From Pseudevernia furfuracea (taxonomy: Eukaryota > Ascomycota > Lecanoromycetes > Lecanorales > Parmeliaceae): a stretch of DNA of 64,000 bases. Shown piece by piece: positions 47,373 to 59,208 of the stretch. How positions within the stretch are numbered: position 1 is the stretch's first letter; each line of letters begins with the position of its first letter. The stretch covers positions 310,001-374,000 of the forward strand of contig JAIUPT010000029.1 of the NCBI GenBank assembly GCA_022315425.1, written 5' to 3'. The position numbers and the translations under genes were made by a program. Below the pieces are notes generated by a model that made no database searches, was not told where the DNA came from, and worked only from the letters and a program-made list of their open reading frames with translations.

Positions 47373-49940
47373 AACTATAATAACTACGTAATTTTATATC
47401 TATATAACGAATATATCTTTTACTTATATTTGACGATAATTTAGATAAAAATTTGCGACGTAGAATTCTATAAAGAGAAGTAGTAATCTCACGAATTGAG
47501 ATTTCAAATACACGTTTATAATGAACATTATAAATTAACTAAGACATCTGAACTTTTCTTTATTCACATATAGCTACTCTCGCTCTATCTGTCGAGTTCG
47601 TATCTTATTATCGTTAGTCTCTTCTCGACGTTCGCGTTCTCGTTTGATATCTCGATTATATAAGATTAAGCTCTTTTCTTATCGATCTTCTTTTACTCTA
47701 CTTTCGTTATACGTAATTAAATAAACTCGATTTTTTTATCGCGTTATGTCATCTTTCTGCGCTACTTCAGTCGACGAATCTTTTACTCGAGTCTCATATA
47801 TAGAGTTATCGACAAGTGCTTTCTAAGATACACTTTTCGAGAGCGACATCTCTTCGAGATCGAATAGTCGTTCTTGACTCTGTCTTTATAATTTCTTATT
47901 AAGATATTTTTCTTGCTTCTAAAGTAAGTGTAGCTTATCTAATTTTCTCTTTACTTTATTTCTCTTCGTAAGTTTTTTATTTCGCTTAATCTTCTTTTAC
48001 TTTAATCTTCTTTGAACTTTCTTTTATCGATTTTAATTTTTTAACTTATCGAGATCTTTAATCTTCTATCGTGTCTGAGATTTCTTTTTTAATGTTATTA
48101 TCTCGCTTAAAGTTAGTGTGAGTATCTATTATTATTTTTTATATTCTTATATCGAACTTATTAAGTCGCTTATCTCGTATATAGAATTCTTTTAAGTATG
48201 TTTCTGCTGCTGCTCACTCGTCGCGTTGATATTTAAAATTAATTGTCGTCTATAAAGATCAAGTTCTTGTTCTTATATCTCGAGTGTATTCTCTTTCTTC
48301 GTGAGCTTTCGTCGAATCTATTCTTATAACGCACTTGCGCTTGAGACAAGCTCGTTATAATAATATTGTTATACTTGTTCTTAAAGTAGACTCGCATCTT
48401 GATTATTAAGATACTATATAACTTGCTTATCTTCGTTCGAGTCTTCGTTAACGCTTATAACTTCGAGTGCATAGATCTAATAATATTCTAATCAATCTAT
48501 ATTAGAAGTCGAAGATAATGAGAATTCTTCGACTGACATGCGAGACTATTAAATATCAACGTTAAGAATATCTTCGTTATCGTTTAAAATCGAATATGAC
48601 AAGCTCAAGAACTTTAGATAAGTTAATCTAAGTCGAAAGAAACTAATAATTCTCTCGTCTTATTCGTGTCTGTTGTCGTGTAAGTGTTATATAAATAGAT
48701 ATGCACGATTCTCTTCGTAGTTTTCAATACGTGATATGTCGCATCTGAATCTTTTTACTTTCTTAGAATCATCTGTGACAAGAGAAGATCTATGATTTCC
48801 AGTTGTCGTTGTGAAGTCTATAGACCTTGAATGCTTTCTTAGAGCGTTGATCTTCGAGAACTCAAAGCTTAATTAACGAGCGAGATTAATTATCTATCTT
48901 AGTCTCGTTACGTTCACTATAGATGTTAATCTAGTTAGCAAGTTCTTTTTAATAAGCTTCTTCGAAATATCGCGATAATAACGCATAACGAAGACGTATA
49001 ATTGTCGATAATCAAGGGCTAGTCGATGTTGCGAACTGACTAACAAAGTCTGAAAGACAGCCTCACTTTTCTACACTACAGCGATCATTTGATCGTTATC
49101 TATATGAATTTTTTTCATAGCTATAAATACTATTTCTCGTAATTTAAGTGTTATTAGTCACTTCAAGTAATCGATTTAAGACTCGAGATACTTGAGATTC
49201 TCGAAGAACTCGAAGAGAGAAGAAATTACTTCTTTGAAATCTTGCAGCTTAGTTTAAATCTATTCGCGCTCTTGTTAACTGAACAAGTCGAAGATTTTCT
49301 CTTCTAATATTTCACGACGTAGAACTCTAATATCTGCTATCGATGCTCATAATGCTATCAGCTGTAACTCTTTCATCGTGACTTGATTTACTCTAGTTAT
49401 TATTATCTTATTATGCTGAAGCAGTTCAGATTAGAAGTTCTTGACATAATAAAAATAATGAAGAATCTTCTAAAAATCTTATTAGCGTTTATCGTATTCG
49501 TCGAAAGTGACATTATTTTATCGTATCTTATAATAAATATCTTATATAAAGTATTAATTCGCATTTCTATTAGAAGCGCAGAAAGCTCTAAAAACGAGTC
49601 GAAGATAAGAATATAATTATTATATTTAAGAAGCTGTCTCAGATTGAACGCTTTATGTGAAGATATTCGAGTTCATTATCGCACTTTTAAACTTGTCTGC
49701 TTTTCACGTCGATATTAACGTATCTTTCGATACATCTCGTTATTCGATAATCTTTCTTCGTTAACATATTCTTTAATTAACGCTATTCTTAAATCACTAC
49801 TCATATCTTAAGAATAAAAATATTAGAATATTTCTCAATAAGAGATAAAGTGAGTTATATCTATAAGATAGAGATTCACGATTCATTATTTGTTTGATGA
49901 TACTAGAGTCAACTTTGTTATCTAAATTCTATGTCGTTTA
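47373..49940. other. AT-rich stretch with one decayed coding frame
   Basis: Apart from the frame at 48643-49101 I recognise nothing. 47,880-48,500 on the minus strand is Lys-rich and coiled-looking but full of stops. Confidence 0.4.
48643..49101 (-). pseudogene. Decayed coding frame, unidentified
   Basis: About 153 codons in one frame, with stops that are TGA, TAG or TAA at plausible Trp or Gln sites. Legible parts include CLSDFVSQFATSTSP, RLRYALLSRYFEEAY and SKKAFKVYRLHNDNWKS. No family is recognised. It could be a host gene or a transposon ORF. Confidence 0.35.
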
Positions 49941-50142
49941 TGTCAGGACCAGTACAGAGTCAAGTCATGTAGATGTATTGAATAAGACAACTAGATACAG
50001 GATAACTATGTACTGGGAGGGAGGCCATATATGTATGGCGAAGTGAACCTGCCAAGACACGCTAAGTCTAAAAGGGAAGTGTCAAAGGAAGGCTGTGTCA
50101 AAGAGATGCAGGGACGCCGGGATGCGGGGTACGCTCGTAACA
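49941..50142 (-). repeat. 3' LTR of NA3
   Basis: 202 bp. A run of C (G on the sense strand), the polypurine tract, adjoins it at 50144-50156. Confidence 0.9.
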
Positions 50143-51156
50143 CTACCCCCCCCCTCCGAAAAGACATGTCCTTATGACTGTAGTCGCTCGCTCATAGTCG
50201 CTCGCTATGTATGTGAAAGAAAGAATAAAGTAGAAACATGATGCCCGTCGGCGCAATCCTCAGTCGCAGTGCTGATCCCAAGTCGCTTCGGTGACGTCTT
50301 GGCGATGCCATGTCGCTAGCATGACGTCATGCGATTGCAGGGGTTCTGGAATGGCCTCCATTGGTGAAGAATTGAAGAAATGGTGGTCAAAAATGGTTTT
50401 TGGTGTAGGCTGGGCAGCTGATATTGGATTTGCGGCCGGAGAAGAAAGTTGCTGAATGAAGGCCTGTGATTGGCTGAGGCCTTCCGAACCGCCTGAACCT
50501 TAAACCCTAAATCAATACCATGGCGCTGACGCAGTCTTCTCCTTGGGACCAAATTCACCGAGGGCGACGACGTCATCAATAACACGCTTCGGGCCTTCGA
50601 CTATGGCGTCGTCGGTAGCCATAGACTATAGCTCGGGGGGAGGCGAAGAAGGTAGCTGTCATATGACGTTGTTGTTGAATAAGAAGTCGCTGAGCATTCG
50701 AATTTGCCATGGTGAAAAATGGAGCCTTGACGCTTTTTTGAAATGGCCTGGAATCGCTCAAAAACACCATGTTCGAGGTTTGGCCGGATCGCATGCTGAT
50801 TTGAGTGCGCTAGGCCGAATGCAGTCTAGTCAGAGTTGTTCATATTGTTCAGCAGACAGCAGTCACATTGCTTTGTCGTTCATGTCAGCATTGTTCATGC
50901 CTGCTGCAGTCACATTGCTTTGTTCATGTTGTTCATGTAGAATCGAAAAAATCCATCGTATGCAAATATGTTTTTCACCTCAACTTCTGCTGACAGTCTG
51001 TTCTGGGAGTATCATTGTAGATTTGCCCTATGCCTCTCAAGCTCTTGCCATCAAATATCCACCTCCTATTCATTTCCTGACCATAGTCTCTTGTCATTCG
51101 ACGCCCGTCGCTGTGTTGTCCTAGTGCTATTCATTGCATTCATTCGCTTCGTAAGC

Positions 51157-51309
51157 CTACCGCTTCGACTGTCGATGTCTCATCAATACTAAGTTCTTGA
51201 CACTCGTTCTAAGATCGATAGCGAGTACTCCGCTGTCAATGACCTGTCTGACATAGAGCTCTCGTAACTCAAGCGCCTGATTCGTAAAATTTGTGTTGTA
51301 ATTCGCCAT
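51157..51309 (-). CDS. Small ORF of the non-autonomous element
   Basis: 50 codons starting MANYNTNFTNQALELRELY and ending HRQSKR. The same start and sequence, mutated, is present in NA1 from 16056. It sits where gag would begin. An in-frame upstream Met would add 17 residues, but the shared start is here. Function is unknown; it may be a Gag remnant or serve only as leader sequence. Confidence 0.4.
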   Translation of the reverse strand: MANYNTNFTNQALELRELYVRQVIDSGVLAIDLRTSVKNLVLMRHRQSKR

Positions 51310-51934
51310 GTCGTGAAAATGATAGAAAGGGGAAAGAAAGAATCGAATGTGTTGTGCCATTGTAGCAGGCTCACTTGCCGTTCGTTTTCTTTGTTCTCAC
51401 ATGATTTCTTTGCTTGCCCGTTTGACATCCCGCAAAGAATATGAGTGCTCTGAAGAATGTTGTTTGCGGTGGTGTGTTGAGAAATTCAGGTGTGAAGCCC
51501 AGGCGGGGTAGAATGCGGCTTCTTTTCGTATTGTATGGCCGACATGCTCAATGAAGAGGTCGTGCGTTTGCTGTTGTTTTGAGTGTCTTCGGGTCTGATC
51601 CCGTTGTCTTATAGCAGGCTCGCTGTGGGGTGAGAAGATGTTTTGACGATTTCTTTCTGATTCGCTAAGTCGTACGAATGATTCAGTAACTTCTTTATCC
51701 CTTGCTCACTGTACATAAGGCGGTTCCGCCATGGTTCCTTTTGTCGTCTGATGGCCAGACCCAGAGGTGCCCTCTGTTCGTATGGTGGGTAGACCCAGGG
51801 ATACGATGTCTCAATTGTCGATATTGATCTCAACCCGAAGATGTCTTGATCTTACTTAGTCTTCTTGACAAAGCTTCTGCCAGTATACTTATTTGAATTC
51901 GCTTACTATCAAAAAAACGAATGGAGTGAGGGTG

Positions 51935-52002
51935 ATCTAGTTGTAGTGTTAGAATCAGTACAGAGTCAAGTCATGTAGATGTATTGAATAAGACAACTAG
52001 AT
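51935..52002 (-). promoter_or_regulatory. Candidate self-priming pair of NA3
   Basis: ATCTAGTTGT in the LTR (51993-52002 on the opposite strand) and ACAACTAGAT after it (51935-51944) are complementary, as in NA1 and the full family II element. Confidence 0.6.
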
Positions 52003-52148
52003 ACAGGACAACTATGTACTGGGAGGGAGGCCATATATGTATGGCGGAGTGAACCTGCCAAGACACGCTAAGCCTAAAAGGGAAGTGTCAAAGGAAGGCT
52101 GTGTCAAAGGGATGCAGGGACGCCGGGATGCGGGGTACGCTCGTAACA
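51947..52148 (-). repeat. 5' LTR of NA3
   Basis: 202 bp. Its 3' terminal bases are more mutated (TGTTAGAATC against TGTCAGGACC in the partner). Confidence 0.9.
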
Positions 52149-53021
52149 AGATACTTAAGTTAATAGTCTAATCAAAAAATAAGCTTTAGAGATTAATGTT
52201 GCGAACATTAAAATAGTTAATTCTATAAAACTTTAAAAAGTTATAGTGCGACGTCAAGATTTTGCTGATCGATAATAATAGAAATATAATTATATATATC
52301 GAGTCGACGACAATTCTCTTTAAAGCTCAACTTTAATACTTGAATATGTTTCGCGTTTAGCTTACTATGTTAAAAAAATAATCACTAAAGCTATATACGA
52401 GCTGTTCTTAAGTACTTAGTAATCTTTTCAGTCTCGACTTATAAATCTTTTTTCATATTCGATATGTTATTGACAGATAGATAAAATCGCGATATTATTA
52501 AAAAAGAAATCACACTTTTAGTGACGTCAGATAGACATTTATTCTTTTTAGAGCTTTATTGAAGTTAGTTTTAGATCTAAAGAATTTATTTATATTATTA
52601 AAAGAGCTTTCTTAAAGCGTTTTAGCTCGTAAGATTCGATAATAAACGCGATAAAAAGTTCTCTTTATATTCTCAAAAAGAGCTCGTTTTGCTTTTGAAT
52701 TCATAAATTTTTACTTTATAATCTAAATATAAAAGAAGTAATTATCTTTTAAGATAGAAAGAATTAAGAAAAGCAAATGAAGATCTATCTTCTTTATATT
52801 TTATTTAGACTCTTAACTAGTATCTTCTATCAAGGCGCTTCGATTAACATTGCTCAAATGTATATTATATTCTTATTTTCTGCTCGAGATCGAGATTCTA
52901 CTGAGAACAAATATTCTCGTGAAACTCTCTCTTAACTGCGATAGCATTTCGTTAATAATAAGAACAGTCATAGTAACGATCAAGAAATATCACCCTTCTA
53001 TAAAAAAAGACAATGATCTTT
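52149..53021. other. AT-rich stretch, no recognisable gene
   Basis: Heavily AT-rich, no frame or repeat identified. It ends at the target duplication GCGAA of the next LTR. Confidence 0.45.
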
Positions 53022-53026
53022 GCGAA

Positions 53027-53223
53027 TGTTACGAGCGTACCCTGCATCCCTTGACACCTCGTACCTTTGACACCTACGCTAGCCCTATCAGGCTTAGCGT
53101 GTCTTGGCAGGTTCACTCCGCCATACATATATGGCCTCCCTCCCAGTCCATAGTTGCTCCTCAGCTTGTTATCTTCGTTACATACTACACTACGGTTATC
53201 ACCACAGTACGGTCCTTACAACA
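53027..53223 (+). repeat. Solo LTR, unmutated
   Basis: 197 bp, TGTTACGAGCGTACCC...ACAACA, with a perfect target duplication GCGAA (53022-53026 and 53224-53228). GC-rich and free of RIP changes, so it is younger than its surroundings or escaped mutation. Same subfamily as 34644-34840. Confidence 0.9.
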
Positions 53224-53228
53224 GCGAA

Positions 53229-55162
53229 GATCAGAATCGACGATATATTTGAGTTCAACGAGAATAAACTGATGAAATGAACGATAAACTTTATTTTATA
53301 GCTTCAATTTCGAATTGTCTCGATTCTTCTCCTACTTTAGTTAAAGCTTTCTTAGAGAATCTCTCTGCTCTAATGTTATTAGATTGAAAGTTCGTAAAGT
53401 CGACAACGTATTATAACTTCTAGAACTCATTAGACGACCCGTTTAGTGTAATGTACTTTCTTTTATAAGTATAAGATTTCTCTAAAATAGATAAAGCGTG
53501 AAACGTAACTATATATTCATTATAAAAAGAGCGAATATGATCTCCTCTTTTATTAACTATTAAAATAACACTATTTATATTTCAGAGTATCGCGATGTTA
53601 ATTGCTTTATTAATCGATTTGAGTCGTATTTTAGCTTTAATATTACGTGCTCAGTCACTGCGACGAAGAATAAGAAGAAACTTTCTTCAACCTTAGTCTT
53701 ATTCTTCTGAAACATATTTAAGAGAAGTATAACGTTGAATACGCAGCAGACGTGTCTCAGTGATACTCAAATGATTTTATTACGTACTCTCAGAGAACAA
53801 ATAACAACGATAGCATAATCTAATTTTAAGAGCGATTTAAAAGATAATTTCTCTTTCTCGCATTCACTCAGACTCGAATATTGAAGCATATTCAACGGTC
53901 GACACTTATAATAAGATTCATATGACTTTAATCTTATTTCTCTTTTTTAGAATCGATATAGATATTTGATTAATATAGATATATTAAAGAAGATAACTAG
54001 TCAGAGAGCAAATATCTGAATCTATAAGATCGTATATGTAGTAGCAAATACTCAGCTCATAACATCTATGTCACTAGATCTAGTCGAATTGAAGTGTTAA
54101 TCAGATAGAGTGTCAAAGAAATAAATATTAGATATGCTCGTAATATTCTTTGTTGTATGCTGCGATGTCTTAATAATCTTTTAAACTTATCGAACATAAC
54201 GAAGCTTCTCAATAGATAGTTAACTCGACGCTTATTGTATTAAATATAGCTTTCTACGTTTAACACGTAATTCTCGACCTCGAGCGATACGCCTTTATAG
54301 TATTTTCTTCATCTCTCACGATCGACCTTGAGATTCTATCGCAGATATCTTTAAGATATGTACGAATCGTGTAGATTGCGTTTCAGAGCTTTTATTGATG
54401 AACTAAGTTATATATTCTTTTACTCGCGAGATGAAAAGACTTAATTAATTTCTTAGACTAATAGAGATAAGATTGTCGCTGTTAGAAGATATTATAGAAT
54501 TATGAGATAGTGAGAGAGACTCTTAAGATGTGCGTTAGAATCATCTGAAGACGACACTTATTATAGCTTATCGTATTGATTCATTTCTTTAGATAGATAA
54601 GATATATTCTTACTCGCATTAAAAGCTGCTTCTTCTTTCACGAACTCAGATCATTATTATGATATTTTAAAGATAAGAGATTATAATACGCTGAGAATAA
54701 TACTAAAGAGCGAAGAACCTTTTCTGAACTCTTATTAACGAATATATTACGCTAACTATACATGAACTTACTTTTCGACTATCTTGAACTTAGAATTCTT
54801 TTGATGTGTAATGAAGCGATGCTTATTAGCTATAATAGAGAGACTAATATCGAAGAGTGATTTCTGATGCGATAAAAATTTAGAATGTGAATAGGGTATT
54901 TTATAAGATTCTCAACTTTAAATAGACGACATTAATTATTAGCTCGATACTCGTGTGACGATTAAAATGATCTCAGTCGTAGTTGAGCGATTGTCGTAAC
55001 TCTAAACTCGCTTTTAGATTTCTGATCGATTAATTTCTTGATTTGAAGCAGAAAAGTTTATTAATAGCGATATAGTGTAGCAGTCAACTTAACTCTTTTA
55101 ATAATCTCGCTCGCGCTTTTTTCTCAACTAAAATTAGAGATATTCTCACTCTCTTTAATATA
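53229..55162. other. AT-rich stretch, no recognisable gene
   Basis: A coding-like minus-strand frame is visible around 53,240-53,420 (RAERFSKKALTKVGEESRQF) but is too short to identify. The rest shows nothing that I can support. Confidence 0.4.
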
Positions 55163-55167
55163 TAAAT

Positions 55168-55435
55168 TGTTAGACTAACTTATATAATATAGATATATAT
55201 AAGACAGACTAGAATTGTGTAACAATGTAAACTTAGCGAAGATATATATATTACGTATAGTATATCTAATAATAAGACTAATTCTTAAGAAAGAAAAATA
55301 AGAAACTTCGAAGCATAACTCTCTTAAGCTTCTCACGTCAAGAATTCGCTTGATATGCGTATGTTAAGCGATTCAATTACGCTCGGCAACTCTCGAGCTC
55401 ATACGATAGCTATTCTCTTAAACTCGCTGCTAACA
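55168..55435 (-). repeat. Solo LTR, family I
   Basis: 268 bp, matching the family I LTRs, with a perfect target duplication TAAAT (55163-55167 and 55436-55440). The interior was lost by LTR-LTR recombination. Confidence 0.93.
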
Positions 55436-55440
55436 TAAAT

Positions 55441-57251
55441 AGTTATTCTCAGACTTTCTAATAAACTACTTCTTATTTCAAATCTTTCTTGAATAGTCAA
55501 GCGAGCGAGTCTCTTCGACCCATATCAAATTATTATCTTTCAAGACAAACTCAGTTCTCTAAATCACGTCGAGAGTATATAGATATACTTACGTCGCTAA
55601 GTCGTCACTCGACGAATAAAAGATAACTCGCTTCGAAAAGATGAGAGAAAGTTTTATTTTATTGTATTATTTTATTATTTAGAGAAATAGCTGTCGTTTC
55701 TCGAGAAATTAATATCTATTAGCGTATAGAGTAAAAAGTCTCAAATCGAGTCAATAAGATAGCTGGCGACAAAGGACGAGAATCAAAATTGTCGTAAGCA
55801 TAATCGTTTTAAGATAGTAGTTGCGAGCGTGTTTCACAACACGTTAGCTAATAAAGACGCAGTGCAGTAGATCGATACTATCGTTTATCTAGACTGTATC
55901 TTTAGATAGCTGACGCAAGATTAGAAGCAAGAGTGAAGTTACAATTTTCATAAACGAAGTCATTCTTGAACAATATGATCGAGTCGTGCGCTATCTAGCA
56001 GACGTTAGTGATGTAATATTCGACGACGTCGTCGCTTTGAGTCGATCTTTTACGCAGTATAACGTCTTTATGCTATCGCTAATCGTAGACGTGAGAAATT
56101 AAAAATCTCGATTTCTAATCTAAAGCTCGATCAAGAGACAAAAGAGACGAAGAACGAGACGTATTTAGCGTGAGAGTTAAGAAAGATTAAATATCGAGAA
56201 AGTATTATTTAAGTTTACTCGAGTATGAAAATAATAAAAGAACAGCGAGAGATATCGAGAGATTTAAACAATCTGCTTGATATTCTAACATATGTCGCCT
56301 TATTCAATTAAGAACTAGCGTTATCGTCTTATCGTGTTCGATAGTTTATATAGGTCGTTTATTGTCAATAAACTCAAGAATTTAGTTCACATATCGAATT
56401 TCCTCGCTCGTAGCTTGTCGTGCGATCATGTTACTTCTTTCTTCTTTATTTTAAAACTCTCTTCTACATCTTTATAATTTATCGTGATCGCTTAAGAGAT
56501 AATGAGATCGCTAAGAGCGAAATAGAGCGTTAATACGAGCTTAATAGAGAACGCGATGAAGTTTCTAAGACGAATTGAGTCACGCGAAGAAGAGAAATAA
56601 TCTTATATCGAAGCGAGAAAGTAGATCTTGCTTTAGTTGAATATAATTATTATCGACGATGAACGTGAATCGATATTTATATAAAACTATAACTTAAAGA
56701 AGCTTTAGAGATTGCGTGAAGTTAAATAATTATAAAGTGAGACTTTAACGTAAAATAAATAATTCACCTACTAACGATTTAAATCTATTAAGCGATTAGT
56801 CATATAGAATTGAAAATTAGAACTTTTATTCGAGACTTCTGCAAACGTCTTATTCTAACTACTTTTTATTCTAATTACATATTTAAGATCTTTTAAAGAC
56901 TCTTTTAATTCACATATCTCGCTCTAATTAACTAACTGTTACGATCATATATCGTTGCTATCGCTACTATCTTGCTCGTTGTTCTTATCTAATTACTATA
57001 AAACAACTTTACTAGTTTTTTCGCTCTAAATTAGATCTCTAAATTAGAAGAACTTATAGAAGTTATATCTTTTACGAAAGAATATCTCATATTATATATT
57101 CTAATAATCGAGATATGCTTATAGTTAAAGAAACTCTATCGTCGATAGATTAAATTATCTAATACGTTCGTAAAAGATTATTTAAGTCGTTTAAATATAC
57201 TTATTTGCGTAGTCACGAAGTTAAGAAATCTTCTTTATTAGTTACAATTTC
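55441..57251. other. AT-rich stretch, no recognisable gene
   Basis: Some Lys/Glu/Arg-rich coding-like words occur on the plus strand around 56,080-56,260, but no frame holds. No shared repeat was found. Confidence 0.4.
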
Positions 57252-58137
57252 GTATAGACTCACGAATTAAATTCGTGATACGATATTAAAATTAATCTAA
57301 ATTAACTTAAGACTTAAGTCGTAAAAAAAAAGAAAAAACTCTTTTAGAAAATATTAAATTTGATTAATATTTTAAATAGCTTTTTTTCTACTTTTTTTTT
57401 AAGATAATTATAATACGATTTACGACTTTAATTTATTTTATTTATTTTTTTTTTGTATTTTTTTTTTTATTTTTTTTTATTTTTTGACGCAGCTCGGATT
57501 CGAATTCTACAATTTACAAATTTACAAATTTAATCGTTTTACCATTTTACCACTACATGAAAAAAATTTCACTACTAAAATATATATCGAACATCTAGTT
57601 CGTCAACGCTAAAAACCTTCAACTTATAATCTATTAATAACTATAAGATCGATTTCAAAAATTCTTGATTCTCTGAATAGCACAAATAAGTCTTCACAAT
57701 TAAAAAAAAAATCTCAAAAAAGTAATAGAAAAGTAAAAAGTTATTCAAAATATAAGACTTGTACGCACAAATTTTTTCGAGGCCGCGCATTCGTCAAGAA
57801 GTAAGCGATCGGGCAGCGATATTTGAATTCTACTTTACTTTATCAATAATAGACCAAATTTGATAATTTTTGCAGCGTTGAAATGCGCAAGTTGAGTTCT
57901 ATAACTAATGAAAGTTTGAAGAAATTATATGCACAGGGCATAAAATAATTGAAGTTGCGAAAAGGTCTCACCAAATTTTTTGATGAGGGCGCTCGGGAGG
58001 TCTAGCGGGCTGACAAAGCGGGTCTAACCAAAAAGCGTAGATCTGTCGAGGTTTACATTGGCTACAGCCCGCTGCACATACAAATATAAGGTTTTTTAGC
58101 TCAGCCCTGCCTTATTCTTTTATATATACTGATTATT
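57252..58137. repeat. Repeat R1, unfilled copy
   Basis: 886 bp, colinear with 37953-37982 + 45014-45300 + 46797-47372 and lacking both the chromovirus and the Tc1 insertions. It begins with a short palindrome (TCACGAATTAAATTCGTGA) and has an A/T-rich tract and the tRNA-like boxes. Near 57,999-58,070 a segment bounded by AGCGGGCTG and CAGCCCGCT is still GC-rich. Its transposon class is uncertain. Confidence 0.8.
57484..57556 (-). other. tRNA-like segment with A- and B-box motifs in R1
   Basis: On the minus strand TGGTAAAATGG fits the Pol III A box and AATTCGAATCC, about 45 bases further, fits the B box with one G-to-A change. An A-rich tail follows downstream. This suggests a tRNA-derived SINE or tRNA relic. 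No full cloverleaf can be drawn. Confidence 0.4.
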
Positions 58138-59208
58138 TCGAATACTTTGAACGACTCGTGACGATCTCGCGTATATACTTATTAGTCTAAACGAGAGCTA
58201 AGAAAAGATAGTCTAGTCTTGTTGATAGCTTGTTTAGATCTAATAAGCTAGTTATCTTTACACTCTTTGAGAACTTGTGAAGACGTATATTATATTTTTT
58301 GAAGATAATAATCGATCTAAGCGATTACATAGAAGCTCGAGAGTCTACTCAAGATTTAATCTTCTTACTTCGATCGACATATCGACTTCTCTTAGAGAAG
58401 AAAAACGAGTGAGTAAAAAGATTTCTACGATAAGAAAAATTACTTAAGATTAATCTTCTTAGGGTTCGCAAGTTAGAGATTCGTAAGTTATTCGAACGTC
58501 ACGATGCTTAATAATAACTCGTTTTATATTCGTTTTAATCGAAACTAGTTATTATTTAATGAGGCTATAACTTAGTGAGAATTCTTCGTAACAAATTCGT
58601 TAATTATAATATTCAGTCATTTGTGATCTCTTCTACTCTCTAACAATTGACTTTCTTCGATCAATTCTAACACTTTCTCATATTCTAATTTTGAACGCTA
58701 TATAAAATAGAAACGAGAGAAGTAAAATTTTACTTCTTAAAAACTATAAGTCAGTAAACACTTTCAGAGAGTAGACTCTCTGAGAGAGTAGGGACTTTAA
58801 GAGAATAGACACTTTTAGAGAATAGAATCTTTGAGAAAGTAGAAGACTTTATATCGAGAGTAACGTTCAATCGATTCTAAAAATAATTCTCAATCGTCTT
58901 TCTCTTTTCGATCAGGTAGCTAAGCAGCTTTATTAATTCAGTCTAATAATGTCTCGAAGAGATTAAATAGATTTATCGAAGAGCTTGATGATCTCATCAA
59001 TAATCAAATAGTGAAATTAAATTAACTAATTTAATCGTCGTCGAGAACTATAGAAACTAAGTTTAAAAACGATTATATATAGTATAAGAAATGTCGAAGC
59101 AAAATATGATCTATTCATCTGATAATTCTTATCTCATTATATGATTATAGAAATTTGATTAAATTAGAAATTCGATTCTACGAAACTATTGACGCTGTTC
59201 TCATTGCG
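58138..59208. other. AT-rich stretch, no recognisable gene
   Basis: Short GAGAGAGTAG-like repeats occur near 58,755-58,850. No gene is recognised. Confidence 0.4.

Larger units (their letters stand above)
49941..52148 (-). mobile_element. Non-autonomous LTR element related to family II, copy NA3 (little mutated)
   Basis: 2208 bp with 202-bp LTRs (49941-50142 and 51947-52148) that differ at only about eight transitions. The interior lacks pol. Leader and 3' tail match the family II chromovirus (for example CGTTTGACATCCCGCAAAGA near 51,420 and the segment at 50,290-50,470), so it is probably a deletion derivative mobilised by family II enzymes. GC content is near normal. The flanks GTTTA and AGATA do not match. 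Confidence 0.88.

Noticed and set aside
50543..51124. 193-codon plus-strand frame in NA3
   Set aside because: It is antisense to the element, has no counterpart in the mutated copy NA1 beyond what shared DNA gives, and no domain is visible.
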